Part shown: in pieces, positions 42,107 to 50,208 of the stretch
How positions within the stretch are numbered: the first letter of the stretch is position 1
Layout of the letters: the number at the start of each line of letters is the position of its first letter
Notes under the pieces: generated by a model
Database searches by the model: none
What the model saw: only the letters and a program-made list of their open reading frames with translations
Told to the model about the DNA's origin: nothing
Program-made: the position numbers and the translations under genes
Assembly (NCBI RefSeq): GCF_014171475.1
Contig: NZ_CP048817.1
Span: 4,680,501-4,744,500 of the forward strand
DNA from: Sphingomonas sp. So64.6b
GTDB taxonomy: Bacteria; Pseudomonadota; Alphaproteobacteria; Sphingomonadales; Sphingomonadaceae
Reading direction: 5' to 3'
DNA: 64,000 nucleotides

Positions 42107-43654
42107 GTGCGCCTGACCTATGCCCTCGCTCTGCTTGCCGCCGCTGCCATGACCGTCAGCCAGCCGGCCCCCGCCCAGACCCGCGCCACCCCGGCGGCAC
42201 CGTCATTCGCCGCCGGCATGCGCATCATCTTCGACGATCCCGCGCCCAACCCCGGCGTGCGCCTGTTCGAAGTGTCGCGTGGGCGGGACGGCGGCTTTAC
42301 CGGAAAACTGACCTCCGACTGGTACGGCGCGATGCCGATGAGCAACATCACGCTTACCGGCAAGATGCTCAGCTTCGACATCCGCAACATCAACACGCGC
42401 GGCGTGCCGACGCGGCGCTGGACCGCGACACTGACCGACCAGGGCGTGCTGCTCGAAGGCGGCATCTGGGAATCGACCGTCAAGCAGACCGGACGCCCCG
42501 CCGGCACCGCCGAATTCGCCGCGCTGACCTATCGCGACGTGCCATTGCCGCCGCTCGCGACGATCGCCCCGGACGGGCTCGCCGCGACGCCGCCGATGGG
42601 CTGGAGCAGCTGGAACAAGTTCGCCGAACATATCGACGACAGGGCGATCCGCGCGATGGCCGATGCGATGGTTTCATCGGGCCTGCGCGACGCCGGTTAT
42701 GTCTATGTCAACATCGATGACGGCTGGCAGGGTACGCGCGGCCCCGACGGCGAACTCCGCCCGAACGACAAATTCCCGGACATGAAGGCGCTCGCCGACT
42801 ACGTCCACGCCAAGGGGCTGAAGCTCGGCATCTACAGCTCACCGGGGCTCAAGACCTGCGCCGGTTATGTCGGCAGCTATGGCCATGTCGAACAGGATGC
42901 GAAGACCTTCGCGCGCTGGGGTGTCGACTATCTCAAATACGATCTGTGCTCGGGCGAATGGCAATATGCCGATGCCGACACGGTCATGCGCACCTATTAT
43001 CAGATGGGCGCCGCGCTGAAGGCGACCGGGCGGCCGATCATCTATTCATTGTGCCAATATGGCCGTTTCGACGTCGCGTCATGGGGGCGCTCGGTCGGCG
43101 GTCATCTCTGGCGCACGACCGGCGATATCACCGACGATTACAAGAAAATGAGCGAGATCGGTTTCGACCGGAACCCGAAATTCGCCCATGCCGGCCCCGG
43201 CGGCTGGAACGACCCCGATATGCTGGAGGTCGGCAATGGCGGCATGTCGCATGACGAATATACCACGCACATGACGCTATGGGCGATGTCGGCGGCGCCG
43301 CTGCTGATGGGCCATGACTTGCGCACGACGACGCCCGACGCGCTCAAACTGCTGGAGAATAAGGAGGTCATTGCCGTCGATCAGGATCGGCTCGGCGTGC
43401 AGGGTGCGCTCGTCCGGCGCGACGGCGCGGTGGAAATCTGGTCGAAGCCGCTGGCCGACGGCTCGGTCGCGATCGCCCTGTTCAACCGGGGGGAAATCGA
43501 CGCGCGGGTCGGTTTCCTGCCAGCGGATGCGAAGCTTTCGCGGATCACGCGGGTGCGTGATCTGTGGCGCGGAAAGTCGACCGGTTCCGGCGCGGCCACA
43601 TATCGCGTGCCTCGGCATGGCGCGGTGATGCTGCGGGTGGTGGGGACGCGTTAG
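42107..43654 (+). CDS. Exported GH27 alpha-galactosidase
   Basis: A 515-residue enzyme with signal peptide (ALALLAAAAMTVSQPAPAQ). An extra beta-rich N-domain (about residues 30-150) precedes the GH27 barrel: LAATPPMGWSSWNKF, YVNIDDGWQGTR, LKLGIYSSPGLKTCAGYVGS, nucleophile Asp279 in VDYLKYDLC, acid/base Asp340 in LWRTTGDITDD, and PGGWNDPDML. GH27 removes terminal alpha-D-galactose; extensins carry single alpha-galactosyl residues on serine, which would make this the serine-deglycosylating enzyme of the locus. The GTG start at 42107 has GGGAG 9 bases upstream. It follows the permease by 42 bases. General plant galactosides are the alternative substrate. Confidence 0.92.
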   Translation: MRLTYALALLAAAAMTVSQPAPAQTRATPAAPSFAAGMRIIFDDPAPNPGVRLFEVSRGRDGGFTGKLTSDWYGAMPMSNITLTGKMLSFDIRNINTRGVPTRRWTATLTDQGVLLEGGIWESTVKQTGRPAGTAEFAALTYRDVPLPPLATIAPDGLAATPPMGWSSWNKFAEHIDDRAIRAMADAMVSSGLRDAGYVYVNIDDGWQGTRGPDGELRPNDKFPDMKALADYVHAKGLKLGIYSSPGLKTCAGYVGSYGHVEQDAKTFARWGVDYLKYDLCSGEWQYADADTVMRTYYQMGAALKATGRPIIYSLCQYGRFDVASWGRSVGGHLWRTTGDITDDYKKMSEIGFDRNPKFAHAGPGGWNDPDMLEVGNGGMSHDEYTTHMTLWAMSAAPLLMGHDLRTTTPDALKLLENKEVIAVDQDRLGVQGALVRRDGAVEIWSKPLADGSVAIALFNRGEIDARVGFLPADAKLSRITRVRDLWRGKSTGSGAATYRVPRHGAVMLRVVGTR

Positions 43655-43922
43655 GGCGGCCTCATCGATCACGACATGAGCCCGAACATGGTCGCCGAGC
43701 TGGCGTAACACGAGATCGCCATGCGCCGTGTGGCGGAGCCCGGCGTGGCGGCCGAGATCGTCGATGAGGAAACGATCTTCGACCGCAGCAGGCACCGGGT
43801 GTTCATGGTCGATGAGCGGATTCGCAGATGAAGCGGCCAAGATTGCATCCATAAATCGGCCGCGATCAAGCCGATCACAAGTTTCCAAATAGATTATCGA
43901 TGCAGAAACGGCCGTATGGGCA
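43655..43922. other. Gene-free junction with possible gene remnants
   Basis: Between the alpha-galactosidase and the defence operon, 268 bases hold no complete gene. On the plus strand a short frame reads LIDHDMSPNMVAELA and stops, and another reads VAAEIVDEETIFDRSR with a charged end to TGA at 43829-43831. Both look like pieces of small proteins, the first like a DUF5615-type toxin start. This is the probable left edge of the inserted restriction-modification island. No direct repeat or tRNA was found here. Confidence 0.4.
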
Positions 43923-45293
43923 CTAACTGTCGTTCTGCCCAAATCGCCTGATCGTGATACGCGTTCCATCGAGTGTAAGGATGAAAGTCGCCGTTGTCCG
44001 CTCCATGTTCACATTCCCATAATGCATCTGACGGTGGTGGTTGGCGCACAGGATCATGATGTTCGTGGCTGACAATGATCCAATCTCCATCGCTGACACC
44101 GGCGTCGCGTGGTGTGCTTCGACATACGGCTCACCGTCCAACTTGATAAACCCGACAGATTCCAGCCCCAGTGCGTCACAAATCTGGCACCTGAAGCCAT
44201 TTGCGCGCTTCAAGCGCGCGCCGATGCTATGTCGTTCTATGAACTTGCTGACGCGCTCGCGAACTATTGGTGGCCTTGTCAGCAACTTCCGTTCGATCTC
44301 GGCCAGATCCTCAACGGCAGGCTCCAGGGTCGGAGCCGTGCTTGCCGATTCAGAGGGCATCAGCAGCCCTTCGGCCCAACGTCGAACATCCGCTTCGTGC
44401 TCGTTCAGTTCCTTGCGCCATGGAATTGCAGCCTGCCCAGGCAACAGGCGCGCATTCGCCCGGACTTTCGCAATGATCGAGCCAGACCAATTGTAGGTTT
44501 GAGCAGCCAGGCGCATATCCGGCACAGGAAACACCCAGCGTCGTGCTTCCTGCGACCACGCATTCGCGAAATGCTCGAGGACGCACAGCCCAAGCGGCGG
44601 AACGCCAGCCCGATAACAGGCGAAATCGAGACGTGACTGAATGTTACCCAACACACGCCCGTGTCTGGTCAGGTCATCAAACCCGAGCAACGCCCCCACA
44701 TTGGCATTGGAGTATGAGTTCAATGCTCCACCGTGCTGATCGGCACGATCCGCCAGCCAGTCCAGAACGCGTTCCGTTCGTTGCTGGGTCAACGTGCCGA
44801 GATCGGCAGGCGGCTTATCACTTTCATTCGCTACGCCCAGGGTTCTGTTTGCATACCAAAGAGCGCGGGTGGAAAATTCTTCGGGATGATCGGCGATGAT
44901 CTGCTCGAACGAAAGTGCCTTGAGGTCAGCTTCTTCGAGCACCGTGAACCCTTGGGTCACCTTAGACCTGGCAACGGTGACCTCGGCCGCTTCGATCAGT
45001 CCGCGATTGGCCAGGAGTTGGAACGTGCGGGCCGCCCCTTTGCCCTCCCGCTTTTGCAGGCCGACATACCGGCCCACCGCATCAACGATGCGCTGCTCCG
45101 CGGGGCTGAGACCATCGAGATCAAAGCCTGTCTTGCTCGCAACGATCTCCCGCCCAAACTCCGCGTATTTCCGATCGATTGCGGCTTCGATCTCAGACGA
45201 GCCGGCATTCCGCTCACGAATGTTCCGCTCAAGGGTATCCAGCTTGGCGATGCTGGATACTCCGGCGATGACTGTGAAGATATCTTGCGCCAT
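43923..45293 (-). CDS. HNH endonuclease domain protein of the defence operon
   Basis: A 456-residue protein. The C-terminal HNH/zinc-finger nuclease is clear: CQIC near residue 368, EAHHATPVS near 393 (catalytic His) and NIMILCANHHRQMHYG near 416. The first 350 residues match no domain I recognise and contain a helical section (SEQQRIVDAVGRYV-like). Its ATG overlaps the ATPase stop by one base (TGATG), so the two proteins are made together. An ATPase plus HNH pair recalls Septu (PtuA/PtuB) anti-phage systems, but this HNH protein is longer than typical PtuB and the pair continues an hsd operon. Function as a DNA-cleaving effector is inferred. Confidence 0.8.
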   Translation of the reverse strand: MAQDIFTVIAGVSSIAKLDTLERNIRERNAGSSEIEAAIDRKYAEFGREIVASKTGFDLDGLSPAEQRIVDAVGRYVGLQKREGKGAARTFQLLANRGLIEAAEVTVARSKVTQGFTVLEEADLKALSFEQIIADHPEEFSTRALWYANRTLGVANESDKPPADLGTLTQQRTERVLDWLADRADQHGGALNSYSNANVGALLGFDDLTRHGRVLGNIQSRLDFACYRAGVPPLGLCVLEHFANAWSQEARRWVFPVPDMRLAAQTYNWSGSIIAKVRANARLLPGQAAIPWRKELNEHEADVRRWAEGLLMPSESASTAPTLEPAVEDLAEIERKLLTRPPIVRERVSKFIERHSIGARLKRANGFRCQICDALGLESVGFIKLDGEPYVEAHHATPVSAMEIGSLSATNIMILCANHHRQMHYGNVNMERTTATFILTLDGTRITIRRFGQNDS

Positions 45294-47164
45294 CAGGCCA
45301 TCGGTGCCTTTGCCCGGATGAAGTCAAATATCGGTCGGAACGGTTCAAAATGGATAGTCGCAATCTGGGGAACAGTCTCCTTTGCGAAGCGCGATTTGCT
45401 TCCGATGAAGCGGAAGCACTCATAAGGCTCACTTTGGTCAACTTCGAAATGATCGCCGACTCCAAAGGCGTCAAAGAACATGAGCTCAATATCGAGTTTA
45501 GATTTGTGAGCAAAATTATCATTTGTTCTAGGACGCAATATCTGACTTCTAATTCCAATATTAGGGTCAACGGGCAGTAGCATCGCGTACCACTCGCCAT
45601 CTACTCTTTTGCGAACAAGGCATTTGCTGGGATCGAATTCAATTTGTTTGCCGATATTTTTCCATTCATTGAACGCCGTGTCGAAGTCAAATATTCCGAA
45701 TACCTTCCGCGCGGAGTGTAATGCGAAGAAGTCCTGCTCCTGAAGCATTTTTCTAAGATAGCCTGAGCCGAAAGCGGACTCGATCGCAAAATTTCGTTTT
45801 AGCCCCGGGAACAAGCGCTCCCAAGCCGTTGTTAATATGAGTGCATCCGAAACGCCCTCGGCAAACAAAACTGGTCCATCGGTATTAACAAGTATGTGCT
45901 CAATGCTTAAAGACACTTCGCTTTCAGAAAACGTAATGAGCCCCGCTGATAGAGATCTAACTAGATCTGATTTTTCTGCAGCAATTGCCTGCAACCCGTT
46001 GTCACCATAACAAAAATTGCGAATGCGGCAGGGCGCGTCAGCCACGATCGTTGAAGCACTATGTGTGTTGAGCAAAATGTGGTTGGTACGCGCAGCTTGA
46101 TCAGAAATGGCATTGACTTGCCGAAGGAAGTCGAACTGCCATTCCGGATGAAGGAACGCGTCAGGCTCGTCAAAGAGTGAAATGATATTTCTGTCTTTGA
46201 AGAGCTCAGCGGTCGCCAGCATGTAAACCATCTGGAATTGGCCATCGCTGAACCCCGCAGTTCCCCCAGTAAAGCCGCTCTCCAATTCCACCTCGACGGA
46301 AATGGTATCCAGCATTCCCAGCACCTTAAGGCTGTAGAACTGCCGAAAAAGCGAGCAGATCCCGTCACCGGAAAACTCTGCCCGCAGGCGTTCAAGATTG
46401 AGAAACAGAAAATAGGCATCAGCCTGTTCCTGATACCCTTCTGTGCGGATAGGGCCTCGTTTCGGAGACGGGCTTAAACAGGTATCAAGCCGATCAAGGA
46501 AATCTTTGGTCGCGCTGCGCGGCTTCCAGTATTTGTCGCCCTGCACGTCATCCACGTTGAACTGCGCCGCGTTCCGGCCCTGAGCATATCGGGGGCGCTG
46601 CAACGTAATGCGGATATCCGGCTTGACGATTTTGACGCCCAGGCGCTGCATCAGAGCCGCACGGCCGACATGGTTGTCGGGCAACAATAGCATCATTGCC
46701 AGCAACAGGTCTTTAATTTCGCCCGTTACAGGAACGATCTTGGGGCTGTCGGAGAAGCCCGGTCCATCGATCCGCCCTTCGAACTTGTCCTCATACCGAT
46801 CGATCAGTTTGCCGACGTTCGGGTTGTGGCCAGAGTAGTAGACCAGAATATGATCGGGCAGTGGGGTTGTGCCAAGCGTGCGGCGGCCGGCATCATCGTT
46901 GATGATCAGCGCGCTGTTACGCCATTTGATCCGGGTTTCCGTCCCGGCAATTTCAAAGCTGATCGCGTAGTCGAACCCTGGCCCCGCCGCATCGGGATCG
47001 AAATCAAAGATGTGGTCAAAAATCTCGATCAGGGCTTCGAGGAAATTGGATTTGCCCGATCCGTTCTTGCCGACGAAAATATCGATGAAGCCATCGCCGT
47101 CAAAGCTAATCGAGAAATCGCGAAGGTTTTTGTACTGGCTGATCCAGACCGAGCGGAGACGCAT
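45293..47164 (-). CDS. AAA ATPase with OLD-like C-terminal TOPRIM region
   Basis: A 623-residue ABC-type ATPase. Walker A GKNGSGKSNFLEALIEIFDH is near residue 36, a signature-like FSDGQFQMVYMLATAELFKD in the middle, Walker B IISLFDEPDAFLHPEW near 333, and HILLNTHSASTIVADAP as the switch His. The remainder has a TOPRIM-like strand (VLFAEGVSDALILTTAWERLF near 433, and FGIFDFD further on). This combination is seen in OLD-family nucleases and Gabija GajA. GC content is visibly lower than in the flanking metabolic genes. It starts within the hsdS stop (TGATG) and runs into the HNH gene in the same way, so it is the fourth gene of the operon. Confidence 0.8.
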   Translation of the reverse strand: MRLRSVWISQYKNLRDFSISFDGDGFIDIFVGKNGSGKSNFLEALIEIFDHIFDFDPDAAGPGFDYAISFEIAGTETRIKWRNSALIINDDAGRRTLGTTPLPDHILVYYSGHNPNVGKLIDRYEDKFEGRIDGPGFSDSPKIVPVTGEIKDLLLAMMLLLPDNHVGRAALMQRLGVKIVKPDIRITLQRPRYAQGRNAAQFNVDDVQGDKYWKPRSATKDFLDRLDTCLSPSPKRGPIRTEGYQEQADAYFLFLNLERLRAEFSGDGICSLFRQFYSLKVLGMLDTISVEVELESGFTGGTAGFSDGQFQMVYMLATAELFKDRNIISLFDEPDAFLHPEWQFDFLRQVNAISDQAARTNHILLNTHSASTIVADAPCRIRNFCYGDNGLQAIAAEKSDLVRSLSAGLITFSESEVSLSIEHILVNTDGPVLFAEGVSDALILTTAWERLFPGLKRNFAIESAFGSGYLRKMLQEQDFFALHSARKVFGIFDFDTAFNEWKNIGKQIEFDPSKCLVRKRVDGEWYAMLLPVDPNIGIRSQILRPRTNDNFAHKSKLDIELMFFDAFGVGDHFEVDQSEPYECFRFIGSKSRFAKETVPQIATIHFEPFRPIFDFIRAKAPMA

Positions 47165-48699
47165 CAGGCCGCCGCGCGTTGAGCGATGGCGTCGGCGAGG
47201 TGGCGCTGGGTCTCGGCGGCGCCGGCGAGGCGGGATTTGAGGGTATCGCACAGCGCTATGAGGTCATCGACCTTTCCGACGATGCGGCGTTGCTCGGCGA
47301 GGGGGGGGATAGGGACGATGACAGCCTTCAGCTTCGCTTGAGATATGTTAACTTGGCTAGCGGCCATACCCGACTTTGCCCGCTCAATTTGTTGCGCAGC
47401 AGATCCGACCGACAAGGTCAACGCAAGGTACTGGCCATCAATTTGAGTTGAGGCTGGTCGAAACCGAATTATTTTGTCCGAGATCATAAGGCGTGGACGG
47501 GTGACTGCCACAAAACAGCATATCCCAACGCGGTTTGTCGGTCCGGCACGGGTAATGAGGACGTCACCCGCGCGCGCCTCAGCGTCCGGACGAGGCTCAA
47601 ACCTTGAAGGTAATTCTTTATTTTGCTCGGCTTCATATCGCATGTCTTGGACTGCCGTCGTTTTTAGCACTCCCCAGGCATCTTCCGATCGCGATGGAAA
47701 CTCGTGACAGGCGGGGCTCCAGCCAGAGTCCATGGGGCCGATTAGCTTTTCTAGCGGAAAAGCGATCCAATTGTGAGGTAACGCGACTTCCAAAGATTTG
47801 GTGGCGTCGGCCAGTTTAAGGCCTTCATCCTCGGCATCCTGCTCCACCAGCTTCCCCCGCACGGCGAGGTCGAGGATGGTGTGTTTTAGGGCGTCGATGC
47901 TGGCGTCGGTGGTGAAGAGGGTGTCGAAATGGCTTTCCAGCCGCGCCCATTGGCGGGCGAGGTCGGCCGCGTCCGCGCTGTTCACCAGCGTGGCGAGCAG
48001 GGTTTCCACCATCGCCTGGTGCGCGGCTATCGCGCCCGCACTCTCCCGCTCCAACGCGTCGCACAGCGCCATCAACTCATCCACCTTGGCCACAATCCGA
48101 CGCTGTTCGGCTAGGGGTGGGATTCTGATCTGAACCTCGTTGAGTTCGGCCTTGCCGATCACACCTTGAGCAGAACCTCTCGCATCCCGCCTTAGACGGA
48201 GCGTGAATGGCATAAGCGAAAAGTAGAGGTATTTGGTGTCCAACGCCTTCTTGGGTCTAATTGCAGCGACGCTTCGCCCGATTGCGCAATCTATGCCTAG
48301 ATTGAGCTTTCCAATGGTCGCCCCGACAACGCAAATGAGGACATCGCCTGCTTTTGCTAGTTTGAGCGGCTTTGTGGTCCATTCACATATTTCAGGATAC
48401 AGTTCGCCGAATTCGCCGGTTTTTACGAAAACGGTGCCAAGGCCATCCTTGTTGCATGCGTTGCCAGGAGGGGCTTGGCCCATAACTAAATCCACATTCG
48501 GACCAAGCTTCGATGGCGGGCACTCTTCCCCTAAAATCAAACTGCCTTGTGCGGCTAGTTCAAAGATAAGCGCGCGCAGCCGATCAACCCCATAAAGATT
48601 GATCCGCTTGCTGCCGCCCCGCCCTGCACCCGATCTGCGTTCTATTGCGCTGGTCCAGATGCTGAGATTGTCGGCCACCAACGCAGCAATGTCGGTCAC
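47164..48699 (-). CDS. hsdS: Type I restriction-modification specificity subunit HsdS
   Basis: A 511-residue target-recognition subunit with two variable recognition domains and duplicated conserved helices. IPPLAEQRRIVAKVDELMALC occurs mid-protein and IPPLAEQRRIVGKVDDLIALC near the end, forming the two-arm structure that reads a bipartite DNA site. Its GTG start overlaps the hsdM stop by 4 bases. The recognition sequence cannot be predicted. Both recognition domains are full length and unbroken, so the system looks functional. Confidence 0.93.
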   Translation of the reverse strand: MTDIAALVADNLSIWTSAIERRSGAGRGGSKRINLYGVDRLRALIFELAAQGSLILGEECPPSKLGPNVDLVMGQAPPGNACNKDGLGTVFVKTGEFGELYPEICEWTTKPLKLAKAGDVLICVVGATIGKLNLGIDCAIGRSVAAIRPKKALDTKYLYFSLMPFTLRLRRDARGSAQGVIGKAELNEVQIRIPPLAEQRRIVAKVDELMALCDALERESAGAIAAHQAMVETLLATLVNSADAADLARQWARLESHFDTLFTTDASIDALKHTILDLAVRGKLVEQDAEDEGLKLADATKSLEVALPHNWIAFPLEKLIGPMDSGWSPACHEFPSRSEDAWGVLKTTAVQDMRYEAEQNKELPSRFEPRPDAEARAGDVLITRAGPTNRVGICCFVAVTRPRLMISDKIIRFRPASTQIDGQYLALTLSVGSAAQQIERAKSGMAASQVNISQAKLKAVIVPIPPLAEQRRIVGKVDDLIALCDTLKSRLAGAAETQRHLADAIAQRAAA

Positions 48700-50183
48700 G
48701 CGCTTTTCCCCGCGCCCTTTGGCCCGAGTGCCTCGGCTAATATGCTTTTCAGCTGATCGCGGATGGACTGAATTTCCGTCTGCTGCGCGGCATAGGTGGC
48801 GAGCAGTTCGTCGGGATCATGACTGATCGCCTCCGCCTGATGCGGGTTCTTGCAATCGAGGTTGTATCCGCGCGCGGCGACATCGGCGGCGCTGATCTTC
48901 CACGCCTGTTCCGTTTCCTGGCGCGCGCGGAAGCCGTCGGCCTCATCGCCCCACCATGCCTGCTCCGCTGCGAACTCCTCGAACCGCATCGGCTTGGTCT
49001 TGTTGTAGCTGGTCACCCCGTCCGGATAGGGGTGTTCATAGAACCAGACATTCTTCGTCGGCGTGCCCTTGGTGAAGAACAGGATGTTGGTCTTGATGCC
49101 GGTATAGGGGGCGAACACGCCATTGGGCAGGCGGACGATGGTGTGCAGGTTGCACTCCTCGATCAGGCTTTGCTTAAGCGTGGACTTCACCCCTTCGCCA
49201 AACAGGAAGCCATCGGGCAACACTACCGCTGCGCGGCCGTTGGTTTTGAGCAGGCGGATGATCAGCGCCATGAAAAGGTCCGCCGTCTCCCGCGTGCGCA
49301 GGTGGCTGGGGAAATTATTCTCGATCCCGTCTTCCTCCATCCCGCCAAAGGGCGGGTTGGTGGCGATCACGGCAACCCGGTCTTTCTCACCATAGGCGGT
49401 ATAGGCGCGGGCCAATGTGTTGTTGTGGCGGATGCCGCTGGGCGTATCGATGCCGTGCAGGATCATGTTGGTGATGCACAGCATATGCGGTAGCGCCTTT
49501 TTCTCCACCCCGCGGATGGAGGCGCGCAACACCTCCTCATCCGCGGTAGAGCGCACTGCCTTGCGCTTGTGATCGATCGCGCAGGTGAGGAAGCCGCCGG
49601 TGCCGCAGGCGGGATCGAACACCACTTCGTTCAATTGCGGATCCAGGCGGTTGATGACGAACTGGGTGACGGCGCGGGGGGTGTAGAACTCGCCCGCATT
49701 GCCCGCGCTTTGCAGGTCTTTCAGCACCTGCTCGTAGATCGCGCCGAAGGTGTGACGGTCTTCGCTGTTATTGAAATCGATCTCGTTGATCTTGTTGATC
49801 ACCTGCCGCAGCAAGGTGCCCGATTTCATGTAGTTATAGGTGTCCTCAAACACATCACGGATCACCTGCGCGCGCTTGCCGACATCGCCCTGCGTAGGCA
49901 GATCGCCCTTCAGTTTGGCAAAGAGTTGCAGGTTGACGAAATCGAGCAGCTTTTCGCCGGTATCGCCTTCCTTGTCCGCCGCCCAACTCCGCCAGCGCAG
50001 ATGCTCCGGCAGCGGGGACTGGAAATCGTCGTCGATCAGCTCGAGCTCTGCCTCGCGGTCATCGAGGATTTTGAGGAAGAACATCCAGGTGAGCTGGCTG
50101 ATCCGCTGGGCATCGCCATCCACGCCGACATCCTTGCGCATGATGTCCTGGATGGATTTGATGACGCCGGAAACATTGCTCAT
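48696..50183 (-). CDS. hsdM: Type I restriction-modification methyltransferase HsdM
   Basis: A 495-residue N6-adenine methyltransferase. The helical N-domain starts SGVIKSIQDIMRKDVGVDGD; the SAM motif DPACGTGGFLTCAID is near residue 193 and catalytic NPPFGG near 277; AGEFYTPRAVTQFVINRL is also typical. It works with HsdS to methylate the host site and forms the core to which HsdR binds. The ATG at 50183 is preceded by AGGA. Between the hsdR stop and this start lies a near-duplicate of about 14 bases (AATGAGCCCCC..), containing an out-of-frame ATG overlapping the hsdR stop. Confidence 0.94.
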   Translation of the reverse strand: MSNVSGVIKSIQDIMRKDVGVDGDAQRISQLTWMFFLKILDDREAELELIDDDFQSPLPEHLRWRSWAADKEGDTGEKLLDFVNLQLFAKLKGDLPTQGDVGKRAQVIRDVFEDTYNYMKSGTLLRQVINKINEIDFNNSEDRHTFGAIYEQVLKDLQSAGNAGEFYTPRAVTQFVINRLDPQLNEVVFDPACGTGGFLTCAIDHKRKAVRSTADEEVLRASIRGVEKKALPHMLCITNMILHGIDTPSGIRHNNTLARAYTAYGEKDRVAVIATNPPFGGMEEDGIENNFPSHLRTRETADLFMALIIRLLKTNGRAAVVLPDGFLFGEGVKSTLKQSLIEECNLHTIVRLPNGVFAPYTGIKTNILFFTKGTPTKNVWFYEHPYPDGVTSYNKTKPMRFEEFAAEQAWWGDEADGFRARQETEQAWKISAADVAARGYNLDCKNPHQAEAISHDPDELLATYAAQQTEIQSIRDQLKSILAEALGPKGAGKSA

Positions 50184-50208
50184 TCCTGGGGGCTCATTCT
50201 TGGGGGGC

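Noticed and set aside
43923..47164. Calling the ATPase/HNH pair a Septu system outright
   Set aside because: Protein lengths and the TOPRIM-like region do not match the standard pair, and similarity could not be measured; kept as resemblance only.
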